Below are positions 1 to 11,900 of a DNA stretch of 64,000 bases, piece after piece (within the stretch, counting starts at the first letter, position 1; each line of letters opens with the position of its first letter). The notes under the pieces were generated by a model, which had not been told where the DNA came from, made no database searches, and was given only the letters and a program-made list of their open reading frames with translations. This DNA comes from Nymphaea colorata (lineage: Eukaryota > Streptophyta > Magnoliopsida > Nymphaeales > Nymphaeaceae), in the NCBI RefSeq assembly GCF_008831285.2, contig NC_045139.1:35995706-36059705 (forward strand). The letters run 5' to 3'. The position numbers were made by a program, and so were the translations under genes.

Positions 1-3000
1 CTATTTCATCAAAGAAAATAATTGATGGTTGATTCTTTTGAGCTTCTTCAAATAGCATTTTTAGCTGCCTTTCAGCTTCCCCAACCCACTTACTGAGAAC
101 ATCTGCTCCTTTGCGCATGTAAAAGCTAACCTTCTGTCCAGCTTTTGATGCTGCACAAGCCAATGCCCTTGCAATCAATGTTTTTCCAGTCCCAGGAGGA
201 CCACACAACAAAACACCTCTTGGAGGAGTGATGTTATAGCTGGCAAAGAAATCAGGGTAGAGGAGAGGGAAAAACACCATTTCTTTCAATGCATCAATAT
301 ATTCTGACAGCCCTCCTATGTCTTCAAAACTAACACTTTCATCCACCTGCAATGGTTGAATATCTGCTCCTCCTTTAGAACTTGGTCCAGCTGTTTGGAT
401 TCCTGTAGCACCTGGAGCAGAAAAATCACTCTGGTGACCCCAACCAGAAGCAGCAACATTCAGGCCCCATGAGGTTGACCCATGAATATCCAGCCCCCCA
501 AAAAGCCAAGGAGCTCCACTTCTGTTCCCTGCCCGTGCCCAAGGCACTGCTGGACCTTGATCAAGTTCATCCACAAGAAGGGAATCATCAGAGTCTTCAG
601 CTAATGGTGGGCGTAGCCGTTTATGAACCCGAGAACCACCTCTCCTCACATCCCTGTTGGTTTTCGTTCCCATTCCATGATGCAGGACTCTGCGTGGTGA
701 CCTTGGCCGCTGCTTTTCTCCTTTCTCAGGCAGAAATCTACGAACCTCTGCACGGTTACGAAGATCATATCGCCTCCTTCCCTCCTTCTCTTCCTCACCA
801 TCTTCATCTTCACCATCTTCCTCTCCTTCATCACCCTCATCACCTCCATCCCCTTCATCAACTCCCTCCTCACCTTCAGCCTCAGCCTCACGCTCAGCTT
901 CATCACCATTTTCTGTGTCATCTTGTTCAGCTTGATCTTCTGATGTATCCTGGTCATCTTCAGATTCTTGATATGATCGATCTCTTGCAATGTTGGCCGT
1001 TGTTGATCTTCGAGGTCTTAAACCTTCACGACGTGGCAAAGAATTGGCTTCTTGGACCTTTTTATGCCTCGGTGTCGGTGGGGTTGAAAATTCGTCCTGA
1101 TTAGCAGCAAGAACATTCTTTCTTCTAGAAGAGCGGTATTGTGGTCTCTGTAGGAGATAAAACCTCAACTGTTAGAACATTTTAAGCAATATAATCATAG
1201 CTGCACTTTGCAGACCCATAACCAGCTACAACTAACCTACATACACATTCCATGCTTGGAAGAGAATAAAATCTCACCATTAAGTCATCATCCTCTGAGT
1301 CAGAATTATCAGTTTCATAATCTTCAAGATTGATAGAGCTCTTCCTTTTCCTAGTAGAGCGTCGAAGATTAGGTGTCTGCAAACACAGAAGGCATGTGCC
1401 AATTAAGACATTTGACACACCACATTGCTTTTAGTCATGTAATCATCTAGTTTCATTTCTTAACAAGCAAAAAGCCTTGATGTGATTGATGCTTTACCCA
1501 AATCATGAAAACTTTGGGCAAGAAAAGAAATTATTTTAAGTCAAACAAGTCTCGTTGATTGCTCACATATTCAAGGTGTCGCTTTTCAATCTACTTTGGT
1601 CTAATGAACAAAACATTTAGTGCAATAAGGGATTCATCTGTGCATTTATGTGTTTACACTTTATATTGCATTGAAATGGGAAGATGAGCACATTATGAGT
1701 AAACACTATTTTTAATATCAAAATTTCTGTTGAACAGGCCCCAATATGACCACATACACCAAATGGCCAGAATAAAAAAGAATGTGTGAGAACCAAATAA
1801 AACATAATCCATGGTATAAAAGACAAAGAATAAGCTCTGTTTTCTGATCCAATCAGCTCTTTATACCAAATGTCAGTTAATATCTCTTAAAAATTGACTC
1901 ACGTCTTACCCTTTTTATAGCAGTCTAATTTCATCATTGCAAAATTAGAACCAAAATAATCTGAAAACTAGCCAATCCTAAAGCAAGAATCTTAGCACGT
2001 AAAAAGAGACCTAATATGCCTTCTAAAAATAAGAAAGACAACAAAACCAAAAAAGAAATTTCTTTGAACTAAGCTCCAGCTAAATGGGTGAACATAGAGA
2101 ATCCTGAAAACAGGTTCCAAGTTTTGCACAAGTATCATGGCATCTAGAGGCCAAAATCCATCAATACTAAGGGGATGTTTGGATGGCATCCCAAAATCAG
2201 GTTTTAGAGGTAAAACCTGGTTTTGAGTGTTTGGGTGCCATCAAAACTGGGTTTAAGGAAATCCCAGTTTTGACAAAACTTGGTTATGTAAAAGGGAGTG
2301 AAAAACTTGACCTTCCTCAGGTTATCCATAAAAAACTAGGTTTTGGGTGTCTCACCCAAACAAAAAAGCAAGTTTTCAAAACTCATTAAAAAACTTGGTT
2401 TTCAGTGTTTCCACAAAACTGGACCAGATGAGGGTGTCATCTAAATGCCCCCCTAAGGATTCTTATCATAAAAGGAGGATGGCGGATATAAACCTTGACT
2501 GGTGAATAGTCCCATAGGCCATAATCTTAAACTTCATTTTCAAGTTCTTTTTCATATGAAATAGGTATAAGGGACCATAGGCGCTTGTATGGACTATGAA
2601 GCAACAAAATTCAAGAACTCACCCAAAGTGTGCCATATTAAGATCCATATATAATAATTTGTTATGAATCGATTAGATATATTAAGGTCTTTTCTCCTGA
2701 CATTCTTATGGATTGACTTTGAAAACATAATATTCTTATTATTTATGATGATAATATGCCAAAAGTTTTGTGTGAATACAACATCTTTTAGTTTGTTGAC
2801 CAAACAAAACTTATGCCACACGGATGCAGATGCAGCAACTTTATTTTCAACTCATTTTCCATATAAAATAAGGGACCATAGGAATTTGTATGGAGTCTAT
2901 ATGGACTATGAAGCAACAGAATTCAAGAATTCACCCAAAGCATCCATATTAACAACTATGTATAGTCATTTGTTATGACTATGAGATATATTAAGGTCTT

Positions 3001-3280
3001 TTCTCCTGACATTCTTATGAATTGACTTTGAAAAGCTATTATTCTTATTATTTGTGAAGTGTGAATACATCTTTTAGTTTGTTGACCAAACAAACCTTAT
3101 GCCACATGGATGCAGGTGCAGCAACTTAAAAAAAAAATGGGTGCAGATGCAGCAATGATGTATGTGTATGTATTCTGCTTAAATTTAGGATGTTTTGCAA
3201 ATTGTAAAACGTAAAAGAAGACCTTTTATAGATTCCAATGAAAATAAGGTTTAAAAGCCTTTTCCTAAAAAAGGGATGAC

Positions 3281-3322
<42 letters not shown>

Positions 3323-4761
3323 TGTGTGTGTGTGTGTGTGTGTGCGCGCGCTGGCCCTCTATCTCCCTGGGGGCCGCCACCACATTGATGTGGGTGAAGC
3401 AGCCTGAGCATCACGTTCATGTGATAGAATAAAACAAAAGAAAGAAATAACCAATTATTTTTTCCTCAATTTCACCAATCAGTTCCTACTTACACTGGCT
3501 ATAATATCCTGATAAAAAGAAATTATATTGCACATAACCAATGACAAATAGTACTCAGGTCCAAAGAGCAAATGCATCAAGATCTTCAGCATGTGACTGT
3601 GCAGCAAGAACTGATCGATAAATACAAATATTTTCATTACTGAACAGCTCTCACTATAAGCAAAGAAGGTTTTGCAGCACAATAACTTAATAAAAGTTTA
3701 TATAAATATAAAGTTTCTAAATGCTTCATGAATGAACATTACCTATCTATTCTATAATTAATTAGAAAACATCAGAATTGTTGCACCAACCTTCATTTTG
3801 ACATATGTCTTTTCCCAATTTGACTTGAAAATTTATAACCAGTTGATTGGATAAGGTGTTAGAATTTCCAAGCAAAACAGAGCTAAAAGACAAGTAAATA
3901 ACCAAGGAACTAAGGAAACCTAGCTTGGAGATATTAATAATTCATATTTTGCTATCAAGTATCAAGGAAATGCATAATCATGTGCTCAATACAAAGGTGG
4001 TAAAAAGATGACTTACATTGGAAGAAGGAGACTGCACTGTTCTGTTTCCTGATCGTAAGACTTTTGCAATTCGAGGGCTTCCCATATGATGCTTAGCCTT
4101 GTTCTTCTATTAAAGCGACAAATGCATGAGGGCAAACAAAACCAAGAAAAGAGAAGGAAACAAAATTTCATTCCAGATGCTTTAAACTGACATTTTTAAA
4201 GCCTAAAAGGACGACTCAGGATATGATTTAAATCACCTAACATTCACAAGCACCATGATATTTAATACAAGAGAAGGGATATGACATTCAAAGTAGAAAA
4301 AGAATGAACAGATAATCCAAATATCCTCTTCATATGAAGCAGCACCCAAATCACTCCTGGAACAACAGAAATGCCTGGATACCAGAAAGCATGAAATAGA
4401 ATTTAATATTTTCCACTTTCTAGGTCTAGCGCCAATCACTTTATGAAAATAATTAGACGATGCACACCTTAGAAGCATGACGCAATGGACGACCTCCAGG
4501 GCGCAGCATTTTGGCTATTTGAGAAGCTGCAGTCCGCTTTTTCGTCTTACTCTTCCTTCCTATCGGTTGATTGTAGAAGTAGTATGAACGTGTGAATATC
4601 TTGGGCCGTGTCCTGAGTCTGTCACTCATGCGCACGGCCTTGATCTCTGGTGCATCACCCTCTCCAGCATCTACCTTCTTCTCTGCCACATCGGAAACCT
4701 TTGTGGAATTTTGTGAACGCTTTGTAGGTGTTCCATCCGAAGAAGAGCGCTTTGGATCCAT
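1..4761 (-). CDS. BRAT1: Bromodomain AAA-ATPase (BRAT1/ATAD2-like), 5' part, partial
   Basis: Four exons are read on the minus strand: 4468-4761, 4017-4106, 1278-1376 and 1-1147 (continuing off the window), about 543 residues, all in frame with GT-AG introns. The ATG at 4761 has an in-frame TAA 9 nt upstream. Exon 1 encodes a basic N-terminus (RMSDRLRTRPK, TAASQIAKMLRPGG). The last exon encodes a long Glu/Asp/Gly tract, the family signature YDLRNRAEVRR, SDDSLLVDELDQGP and IGGLSEYIDALKEMVFFPLL. It then reaches Walker A (GPPGTGK, near 185-205) and ends in Walker B (IIFFDEI) at the very edge. The second half of AAA domain 1 and the bromodomain must lie to the left. From what is known of Arabidopsis At1g05910, the protein is nuclear, binds acetylated histones and counters transcriptional silencing. 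Orthology is clear; the exact symbol is inferred. Confidence 0.93.
2171..2453. mobile_element. Tourist/PIF-Harbinger-like MITE in a BRAT1 intron
   Basis: This is a 283-bp non-coding element with imperfect inverted ends (GGGGATGTTTGGATGGCA at the left; the reverse complement of the right end starts GGGGGGCATTTAGATGACA). It is flanked by TAA on both sides (2168-2170 and 2454-2456). A GGGG..TGTTTGG terminus with a TAA target duplication is characteristic of Tourist-like MITEs. A diverged relative lies at 28848-29106. Confidence 0.8.
2529..3127. repeat. Tandem duplication, about 300-bp unit, in a BRAT1 intron
   Basis: Two adjacent diverged copies, 2529-2836 and 2837-3127. Both run from AACTT.ATTTTCAA through AGGGACCATAGG, a shared ACATTCTTATG.ATTGACTTTGA block and GATGCAG.TGCAGC. 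Copy 2 has small deletions. Several point differences indicate an old duplication. No coding content is recognised. Confidence 0.85.
3281..3350. repeat. Compound (CT)n-(GT)n microsatellite
   Basis: A CT tract of about 42 nt is followed directly by a GT tract and a short GC run, within the same intron. Confidence 0.95.
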
Positions 4762-5870
4762 AGAATTTTAAACTACTCAAAGCTACATGCTTAATCTGCT
4801 AATACTGAACAAGGTGCAGGTATCAAAGAACAAAGAAGTAAGAACATGCACAAAAAAGGATGAGACATATATTTCTCGAGGAAAACAAGTCTATACAAAG
4901 CACAAACAGAGTGTATATAACATACATTAGTCCTTGAATGCGACGTACATAACTAACAAAACGGACAATCAAATTAAATATGACAACATCAAAATCCGAT
5001 AAAACAGGAACTGTAAAAGTAACAACCCACTCGGGACAATAGTACCCATCAACTTTTGCTAGCCACCTGACTACCTGACCCCGTAGAAAGATGTATCAAT
5101 AACCAGACACCCCATGTCCACTGCCCCCACAGAAAACCAAAGAAAAGTGAGGAAAAATACATAAATCGAGACATACAGACGATTTTCACTGACTTCCGTG
5201 CACCAACTATACCAAAGTGCCAGTGATAATAGCGAAGACAGCAAAAAAAAACAATAAAAATGATCATAACAATGAATCAAGCAAACAACTTGTTCGAAAC
5301 GAGGAGAAAACAAAGCATGACGCAAAACCCAAAACCCTAGCATTGTATCACAAAGATATCACCAACAATAAACATCCCAATCATCAGTACAACTGACATA
5401 TTAAAGGAAATAACAATCGAGGACACCGACTATTGCAATCATAAACCCCATAATCAGAGGATCACCCGAAAGGCTGTTAAAAAAAGGAAAACGTCAAGGT
5501 TCTCAAATTGGTAGGTTACAATTAGCAAGGAAAGGGCAGAAACCAATTCATTTCATGGAGGAAAGGCCGAATCGCGATGACTAACAGAGTGTTCGAACCT
5601 ACAATCATGGTTTCCTGAAAAACAAATGGCATATGAGAGAGAGTTCCTATACTGTTCGTAACAGACGAAAAATAGCTCGAATCCTAAACTGACCGTTGAT
5701 CGCCATGGATTGGCAGCAGAAGGGCGCTTGTTGTTTAAGATTTCTATGATTGCAAGAGAGAACAGAGAGACAGACAGAGAAGGAAGGAGGGGGAGGCGAG
5801 GGCATGTAGAGATGGACACACGGTGTCTCGGTCCTCCTCCGTGTTTTCTCACCTATTTGTTTAAAGAAAA
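4762..5870 (-). promoter_or_regulatory. Probable 5' leader with intron and promoter of the BRAT1-like gene
   Basis: No coding exon is seen here. Read on the minus strand, 5870-5700 is pyrimidine-rich, typical of a plant leader, and ends in a possible donor (CAACG then GTCAG, near 5700). A possible acceptor (CATGTAG) lies near 4785, shortly before the start codon. A 5'-UTR intron of about 0.9 kb is therefore inferred; an upstream ATG sits in the putative leader near 5705. Only transcript data would place the start site. Confidence 0.4.
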
Positions 5871-6690
5871 TAGAAAAAGAAAAGGGTATTTTAGTCATTT
5901 TGGCAACAGCTTGCTTGACCGCTTCGCAACCGTGGGGGTCCCAGGAGTTTGGGGGTGGATCCGGATCTTTAAGTGAAGATCCGAAACCGCTCTTGGAGCC
6001 AATACAAGTAAATCTCGTCATGGTAAAGATCCAAACGAGAAAAATAACTGAAAATATTTTTCAAGTTTTAATCTCGTATTAAATTTAAGGTGCAGAGCCA
6101 CGTAGTGTTGGGGAAGAGTTAGATTGACGGCATTTTCTGATAATAATATCAATTTACAAAAGTCAAGTGGTTTTGGATCTGGATCCCTTTTATTATGACA
6201 TTGTCAGCATGAGATCCATTTGCTGAATCCAGCAGAGAGAGCGAGACCTCATAAGGATCCACATCCGAAGGAACCGGTTTCCTTCCGGGAGACCGGAAAC
6301 CTTCTCAGTCCAACTAGGCGTGTGGTGGGCCCAAGCGACCACCAAAATACCTAATAAACAAATTTTTTTATTCCCTTTGATTAAAAGAAATAATATCTGT
6401 TAGTATCGGCCGTATTGGCTTCATGCATATATTTGATACACAAACGGCGGCAAGTGCCATACCTAAGTTAAAAAAATACATATATTAGCAAAGATATATG
6501 AGGTTTCCATGGGGGGCATATGTCTTATGGAACCAAATATTTGAAACCTTAATTCAATGTTGAATTTTGATGGACATAAGTCCAATTATATGGGACAACT
6601 TAACGGAATCAAACTGACAACTGAACTTTCATTAGTTCGACCAACAACGAGTTACGATATTGTCCATAAATAGCCAAGACATTGTATGTA
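5871..6690. other. Intergenic, no gene seen
   Basis: Non-coding sequence between the BRAT1 upstream region and a copia remnant. No ORF with recognisable protein similarity was found on either strand. Confidence 0.6.
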
Positions 6691-6696
6691 TTATGT

Positions 6697-7045
6697 TCAC
6701 CAAAAGTCCAATTTCTTGGAAAATGAAAAAGCAAACCACAATGTTCAGAATCTTTGCAATGGGTGAATATCGATCCATTGATATGCAATGCTGCAAACTC
6801 ATATGGATCATAAATTTACTTTAAGACAACGAGTTCCAATTTGATTAACTCTTAAACTTATATTGTGATAATCAAGTGGCAACACATATTGCAAAGCCTG
6901 TGTTCCATAAAATGAATGCAACACATATTAAAATCGGCTATCATGTTATAGGAGACAAGATCCAAATCAGAGCTCCGTCGTGTTTCATTCCATCTTCAAA
7001 TCAAGCTGTACATTTGTTTAACACCAACTTGAAGGGGAGTGTTAG
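6697..7045 (+). pseudogene. Decayed Ty1/copia 3' end (RNase H tail)
   Basis: Fragments of a copia RNase H region can still be read. One, near 6720-6825, corresponds to the family K.KKQ..., EYRS and ELIW motifs. The next, 6870-7000, corresponds to DN..A..IA, PVFH and the RTKHIE...H region. It is followed at about 7029 by a purine-rich tract and GTGTTAG, the usual polypurine-tract/LTR junction. Key residues are substituted and nothing upstream is intact, so this is an old truncated copy unrelated to the intact element at 10113. Confidence 0.75.
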
Positions 7046-7260
7046 AAAGAAAGGTTAGTCTTCGAGGTCACATAAGAAATCGATATTGGATGAACACACA
7101 ATGGGAATAAGCATGAGATAGAGAAAGAGAGAGAGGGGCTCTTTCTTCTATAAAAGATGACAGCGACGACTAATCTCTCACTCTTCTCTCTATTTTATAT
7201 GTCAAACAATCTCAAGTTGTCATCCTGTCCCTGATTAGGAAGTAATCTTTACAAGCATTT
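7041..7260 (+). mobile_element. Decayed 3' LTR of the copia remnant
   Basis: The sequence begins TGTTAGA after the polypurine tract and contains a TATA-like TCTATAAAAG near 7148-7157 followed by CT-rich sequence, as in short copia LTRs. The right end is not identifiable. Confidence 0.5.
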
Positions 7261-7805
7261 TAGTTTAATTAGTAAGTTGTTTTCATCATTGACGCACAAA
7301 GAATTGACACATGCACATATGTATATACACGTCTCTAAAAGTGTCAAAGTAATGTTATTTTGTTTTTGAATGAAACAAAAATAGAATTCTAAACCTCATC
7401 TTAAAACTAAGGATTCGAATATAATAGACTAAGTTTCGAACGAGCGTAGAATCCCAAAATCATGGTGTACACCAATGCAATTACAGTATGACACATGCAA
7501 ATAAAAGCTTCCACGCAAAGTTGCTACTATGTTTTTTTGGACTTGAGAATTCTATGCCATTCGTAGCAAATTGATAGATTTCTAATATGTAAAATTTTAT
7601 TTTTCTTTTAAAGACAAGCTGGGGTTAGACAGATCCCTGCCAATTGAACTATCGACATATTTCAATTTAAAGATCTTAAATGCAACACCCAAACTTTTGC
7701 TGATTCTGGACTCTTTCACTAGGGAAAAAAAAACACCAACCTTTAGGGTAAAAAGATGCCTTTTTATAGATTTTGAACACATGAAATCCAATCAAGCTGA
7801 TGATA
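7261..7805. other. Intergenic, no gene seen
   Basis: AT-rich, with no supported coding, RNA or complete mobile feature. Confidence 0.6.
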
Positions 7806-8110
7806 TTGCAGGTGAGTGGGGAGAGACCTACTATCTGGCTGAAGGCAAAAGCTTCCACCCAACCCTTCATTCTCTTAAAAGTACATGTCTGCTTTCAATG
7901 TCTCAGGAGGCCACCCCTATTGCACTTCAACTTGTGTGTCGATAACCCTTTTGTTACAACACAAAGAGTGACGCAGGCCACCCCAATTGCACTTCAACTT
8001 GTGTGCCAATAACCCTTTTATTACAGCATAAAGAGTTGACACTAAGAATTTGAAATGGCAACTGACTGCTTACTAACCCCCAACTCGTCTGCTACACCAA
8101 GTTGGTGACA
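7806..8110 (-). mobile_element. SINE-like repeat with tRNA-like head (family 1)
   Basis: Read on the minus strand, the head has a box-A-like stretch (TAGCAGACGAGTTGG, 8080-8094) and a box-B-like stretch (around TTTCAAATTC, 8046-8062). A body shared with copies at 30393-30592 and 39205-39350 follows (TGC..TAA/CA.AGGGT.A.TG...CAAGTTG). The core of about 68 bp is tandemly repeated at 7908-8034. No target duplication was identified. Confidence 0.55.
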
Positions 8111-8974
8111 TTCACAAGTAACTCTTTAACATATGAACAAAACCCTTGTGGTTCATTTTTTTTTTGCCTTGGCATAAATTATGACAAGCATCACAACAAC
8201 TATCCACACAGACAAAAATACAGGAAATCCCCGATAGTGCAAATACTCGGTTCAATCCGATCCTCTCATCTTGTTAACAACTGGAATCAACACTTCATTC
8301 TTTAATTTTCAAAGGCACCATTGGTGTCTTCCTCTTGTACTACCTGTCAATAATTTGGTATTTATATGAAATTGATCTACAATTATTTCCAATCGATATA
8401 AAAGAAAACTGTTTATAGAGATATTTGTCATTTTTTTTAAAGGATGAGTGGTTTTGAAACTTATTATGGTTCAACAAGGAGTGCACTGGGACGTTACAAC
8501 ATTCACCCCAAGATTTAAAACCAATTCCCTATATGAGGTAGACCACCTTGCCGCCCAATGTGCTACAACCCCATTGATCATGCTGTTGTAGACTTCCATG
8601 GACTGAGGAGTTCCTTTAAACCAAGTTGCCGAGAGAAGGAAGGTATTGTGGAAAAGGAAACAGGGAAGCCTATATATATTCCCATGTATGCTTTTATGAA
8701 CATAGACTTATAAACATAGAATGAATACACATGCTAAAGAGGTTCATGTGACAAGTTTTAGAGAAAAATCACACTTCCCCTACTAGAATCTATAGGAAAC
8801 CTACGTAATATACACAAATTTATATATGCTATTAAGCAATGTGTTCATTTCCTGCATACATCAAATTAGCTTTCAAAAAATAGAAAATAAACAAATAATG
8901 AATAAAAATAATGATGAAGGGGGATTCTGGCAGCAAGGAGAGCAGCATCATATGTACCATGCAGGCAATCTTTC
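8111..8974. other. 3' flank of the EFR3-like gene
   Basis: No ORF of note. The proximal part presumably holds the 3'-UTR of the minus-strand EFR3-like gene ending at 8975. No clear poly(A) signal could be assigned. Confidence 0.5.
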
Positions 8975-11900
8975 TCAACACCCAGCAGCTTTCAAGAACT
9001 TGTCATAGGGGCTTGCAGGCGGCAACCTAAATGACTGCACATATTCCGTAGAACAGGAGAGAAATTTGGGCTGGTTATGGTCATTTACAGCCAATCGGGA
9101 GTATACTTCAGGCAGATCCATTGATTTCTGCACATGTTTTCATGATGATGGAGAAATAAATTAAACGCATGGTTGCATTCATGTAGGTTATCTTTATATG
9201 CTTTTATAAAGGTACTTACCTTGATTATGAAAGCCGCTTCCGTGCTATCAGCATCTGAGGATAAGTCAATAGATAACACATTCTCCGGATGCTTAAAACT
9301 CATAAGCACTGACATCTTCTGCTGCTTCCCAGTTACAAGTGCTTCACATTGGTTCTTCATCTGGTCATATGATATTGGTGTTGTAGAAACAGCGAAACTA
9401 GCTACTTGAAGAGCCGCTTCCAGAACCTGCAAGAGAAAGCACATATTATATGAATAATGTGAGGGAAAGACATACATTACATCAACAATAAGAAAAGACA
9501 AAGAGACGATAAAGATCGAACACCATAAAAGAAACTCAGTGAAGAGAAACCAAAGTGTTTTAACTTACAGAGTCCATGAGCTGGTTGACACTCAAAACCT
9601 CTGAAGAGCTCATAGATGAAGGCACTTTGCCATCCACCTGGCTTCCTGATACTTCAGGTACAGGCTCTTCATCTGAGAAATATGCTGAAGGCATCATCTG
9701 CAATAGAAAATAACAAATATATGAAAAGGCTGTACCTCATGGTGCATTGTCAAACATAATAACAAAAATAAGCTGAAAGGGATGCGAGCCAACCTCATCA
9801 AAAGATTCGTAGTTCTTTGAAGCAAATGGGGAACCTGGTTTTGGTGTGTCCATAAACAATGGAGCACCCAGTGGAAAAGCATCGTCAAGTGAAAATTCCT
9901 CCAGTAGTTGTTTATGGATGCTAGAAAACTCATCCTGCAAAATCCAGTCATTTAATGGTAATCAAATTTAACATGTGCACTTAATTTGCTAAAGACTACC
10001 ATGGAGTCATTTGTTTCAAATATAACGCATTAAGACCTAGAGATTTAGGCTTGCACATGCTTCAGTTCTTTAAAAAAGGTTTAATAGGACATCTCAAATA
10101 GCTAAAAGCTTGTGTTAGAATATATTGTAATGGGGAACCGGGTCCATATCTGGACCCGGTCCTATGGGGCACGGATACCGAGGTGGGCTCGGTATCCTAG
10201 GCGGCACTCTTTCTCTCCCTCCTATATATTCTTCACTTACATGTAATTGTTGAGTTAAGTGAATGTGATTTTCTCTCTCCTAGGGTTGCGGTTTGCCCCT
10301 AGGTCAGAGCTTCCCCGTGGTTTTTCACCTCTTTCTGAGGTTTTCCACGTATACTGTGTGTGTTTTCTCTACTCTCCTTGTGGTTCGTGTTTCTACAGCT
10401 TGCATAGCGTAAATGTGGAAATGAATCCAATACAATTGATTACAGGCTTGAAGTAGACATAATATAAGAATAGCAACCGCAGTTCACGTGCTGCCCCCGT
10501 TGCCGTTTCCAGCACCGCCGGTGTGGATCTCTTCTTTGCTGCCGTCGTTATCAGCGCCGCCCTGCCCTGCTGCCGTCACAGGTCCCAGCGCCGCCGTCGA
10601 CTGGTTTTTTTCTTCTCCGCTGCCCTCATGGTATCAGAGCCACTGCGTGTGAGATCGTTGGTGTGCAAGTAGTGTTTTTCCGCCGTTCACGTGCTGCCCC
10701 CGTTGCCGTTTCCAGCACCGCCGGTGTGGATCTCTTCTTTGCTGCCGTCGTTATCAGCGCCGCCCTGCCCTGCTGCCGTCACAGGTCCCAGCGCCGCCGT
10801 CGACTGGTTTTTTTCTTCTCCGCTGCCCTCTTCTTCCGCGTCGCCGCCGGCTGTCTTGTTTTCGCCGCCGGCCAGTTGTGACCTTATTTGGGGATTGCCA
10901 TGGATGACGCAGTGATTTCCAAGCTTGATGATGCCCTGGACACGGGCAGCAATACCAAGGGTGAGAACTTGCCTGTTCATGTCACCTCCATTCGGCTGAA
11001 CAAGGATAACTATCTCTCGTGGTCTGCTGCCCTAGAAATCGGCATTACTAGTCGTGGTCGCCTGCACTATATCACTGGGGAGAAGCCTTCACCTTCTAAA
11101 ACTGATTCGCAACGGCCGACCTGGGCTTTGGAAGATAGTCAGGTTAAAGTATGGATTATTAGTTCGGTTTCCGCAGATATTCAGCCTTTGATCTTGCGTA
11201 AATCGACTGCATATGATATGTGGACTGTTCTTGCACGTATGTATGGTCGTAAAAAACGTGTTTTACGTGCATATCAAATCAAACGTAGCATATATGCTCT
11301 TAAACAAGGTGATTTATCTGTTGCCTCCTTCTATGCCGCCCTGAAGACCAAATGGGAGGAACTTGACTATCATGTGAATGATGACTGGAAATGTGGTGTA
11401 GATCATGCCCTGTATTGGGAAAAGGAATGGATGGACCGCACCTTTATCTTCCTTGGAGGCCTGCGTGATGAGTTTGAAACCATTCGGAGCCAGATTCTTA
11501 ACTGTGATGAGATTCCTGGAATCGAAGAGGTATATGCTCGTATTGAGTCTGAGGAGCAACGGCGCCAGATTATGCATATTGACTCCCATCAGGGGAGCTC
11601 TCCAGCAGCCTTTGTGAGCCATACTTCAGGGACAGGGCAGCGTCCTACTCGCCGATGCAGCCATTGCAACAAAGTGGGTCATTCTGTTGATTTTTGTTGG
11701 GACCTTCATCCTGAGAAGCGTCTTGTCCGAGGTCGTCCTCCTCCTCATCGCCGTGCTCCTTCTGTGCCCGAGCCTAGTCCAGGGTCGACCAATGTTGCAA
11801 AATCCAAGCTCTCCTCAGATCAACTTAGAGAGTTGCAAGCATACATTAGTCGTTTGTCTACCCAGGATGATGCTTCTACTTCTGAGGGGGCTAAGTTAGC

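Noticed and set aside
469-1104. Plus-strand 211-codon frame
   Set aside because: It is antisense to the conserved BRAT1-like exon. The His/Leu-rich composition is the mirror of the acidic tract.
10888-10899. Gag start four codons upstream at TTG
   Set aside because: A TTG start is unlikely in a plant element; the first ATG in frame is at 10900.
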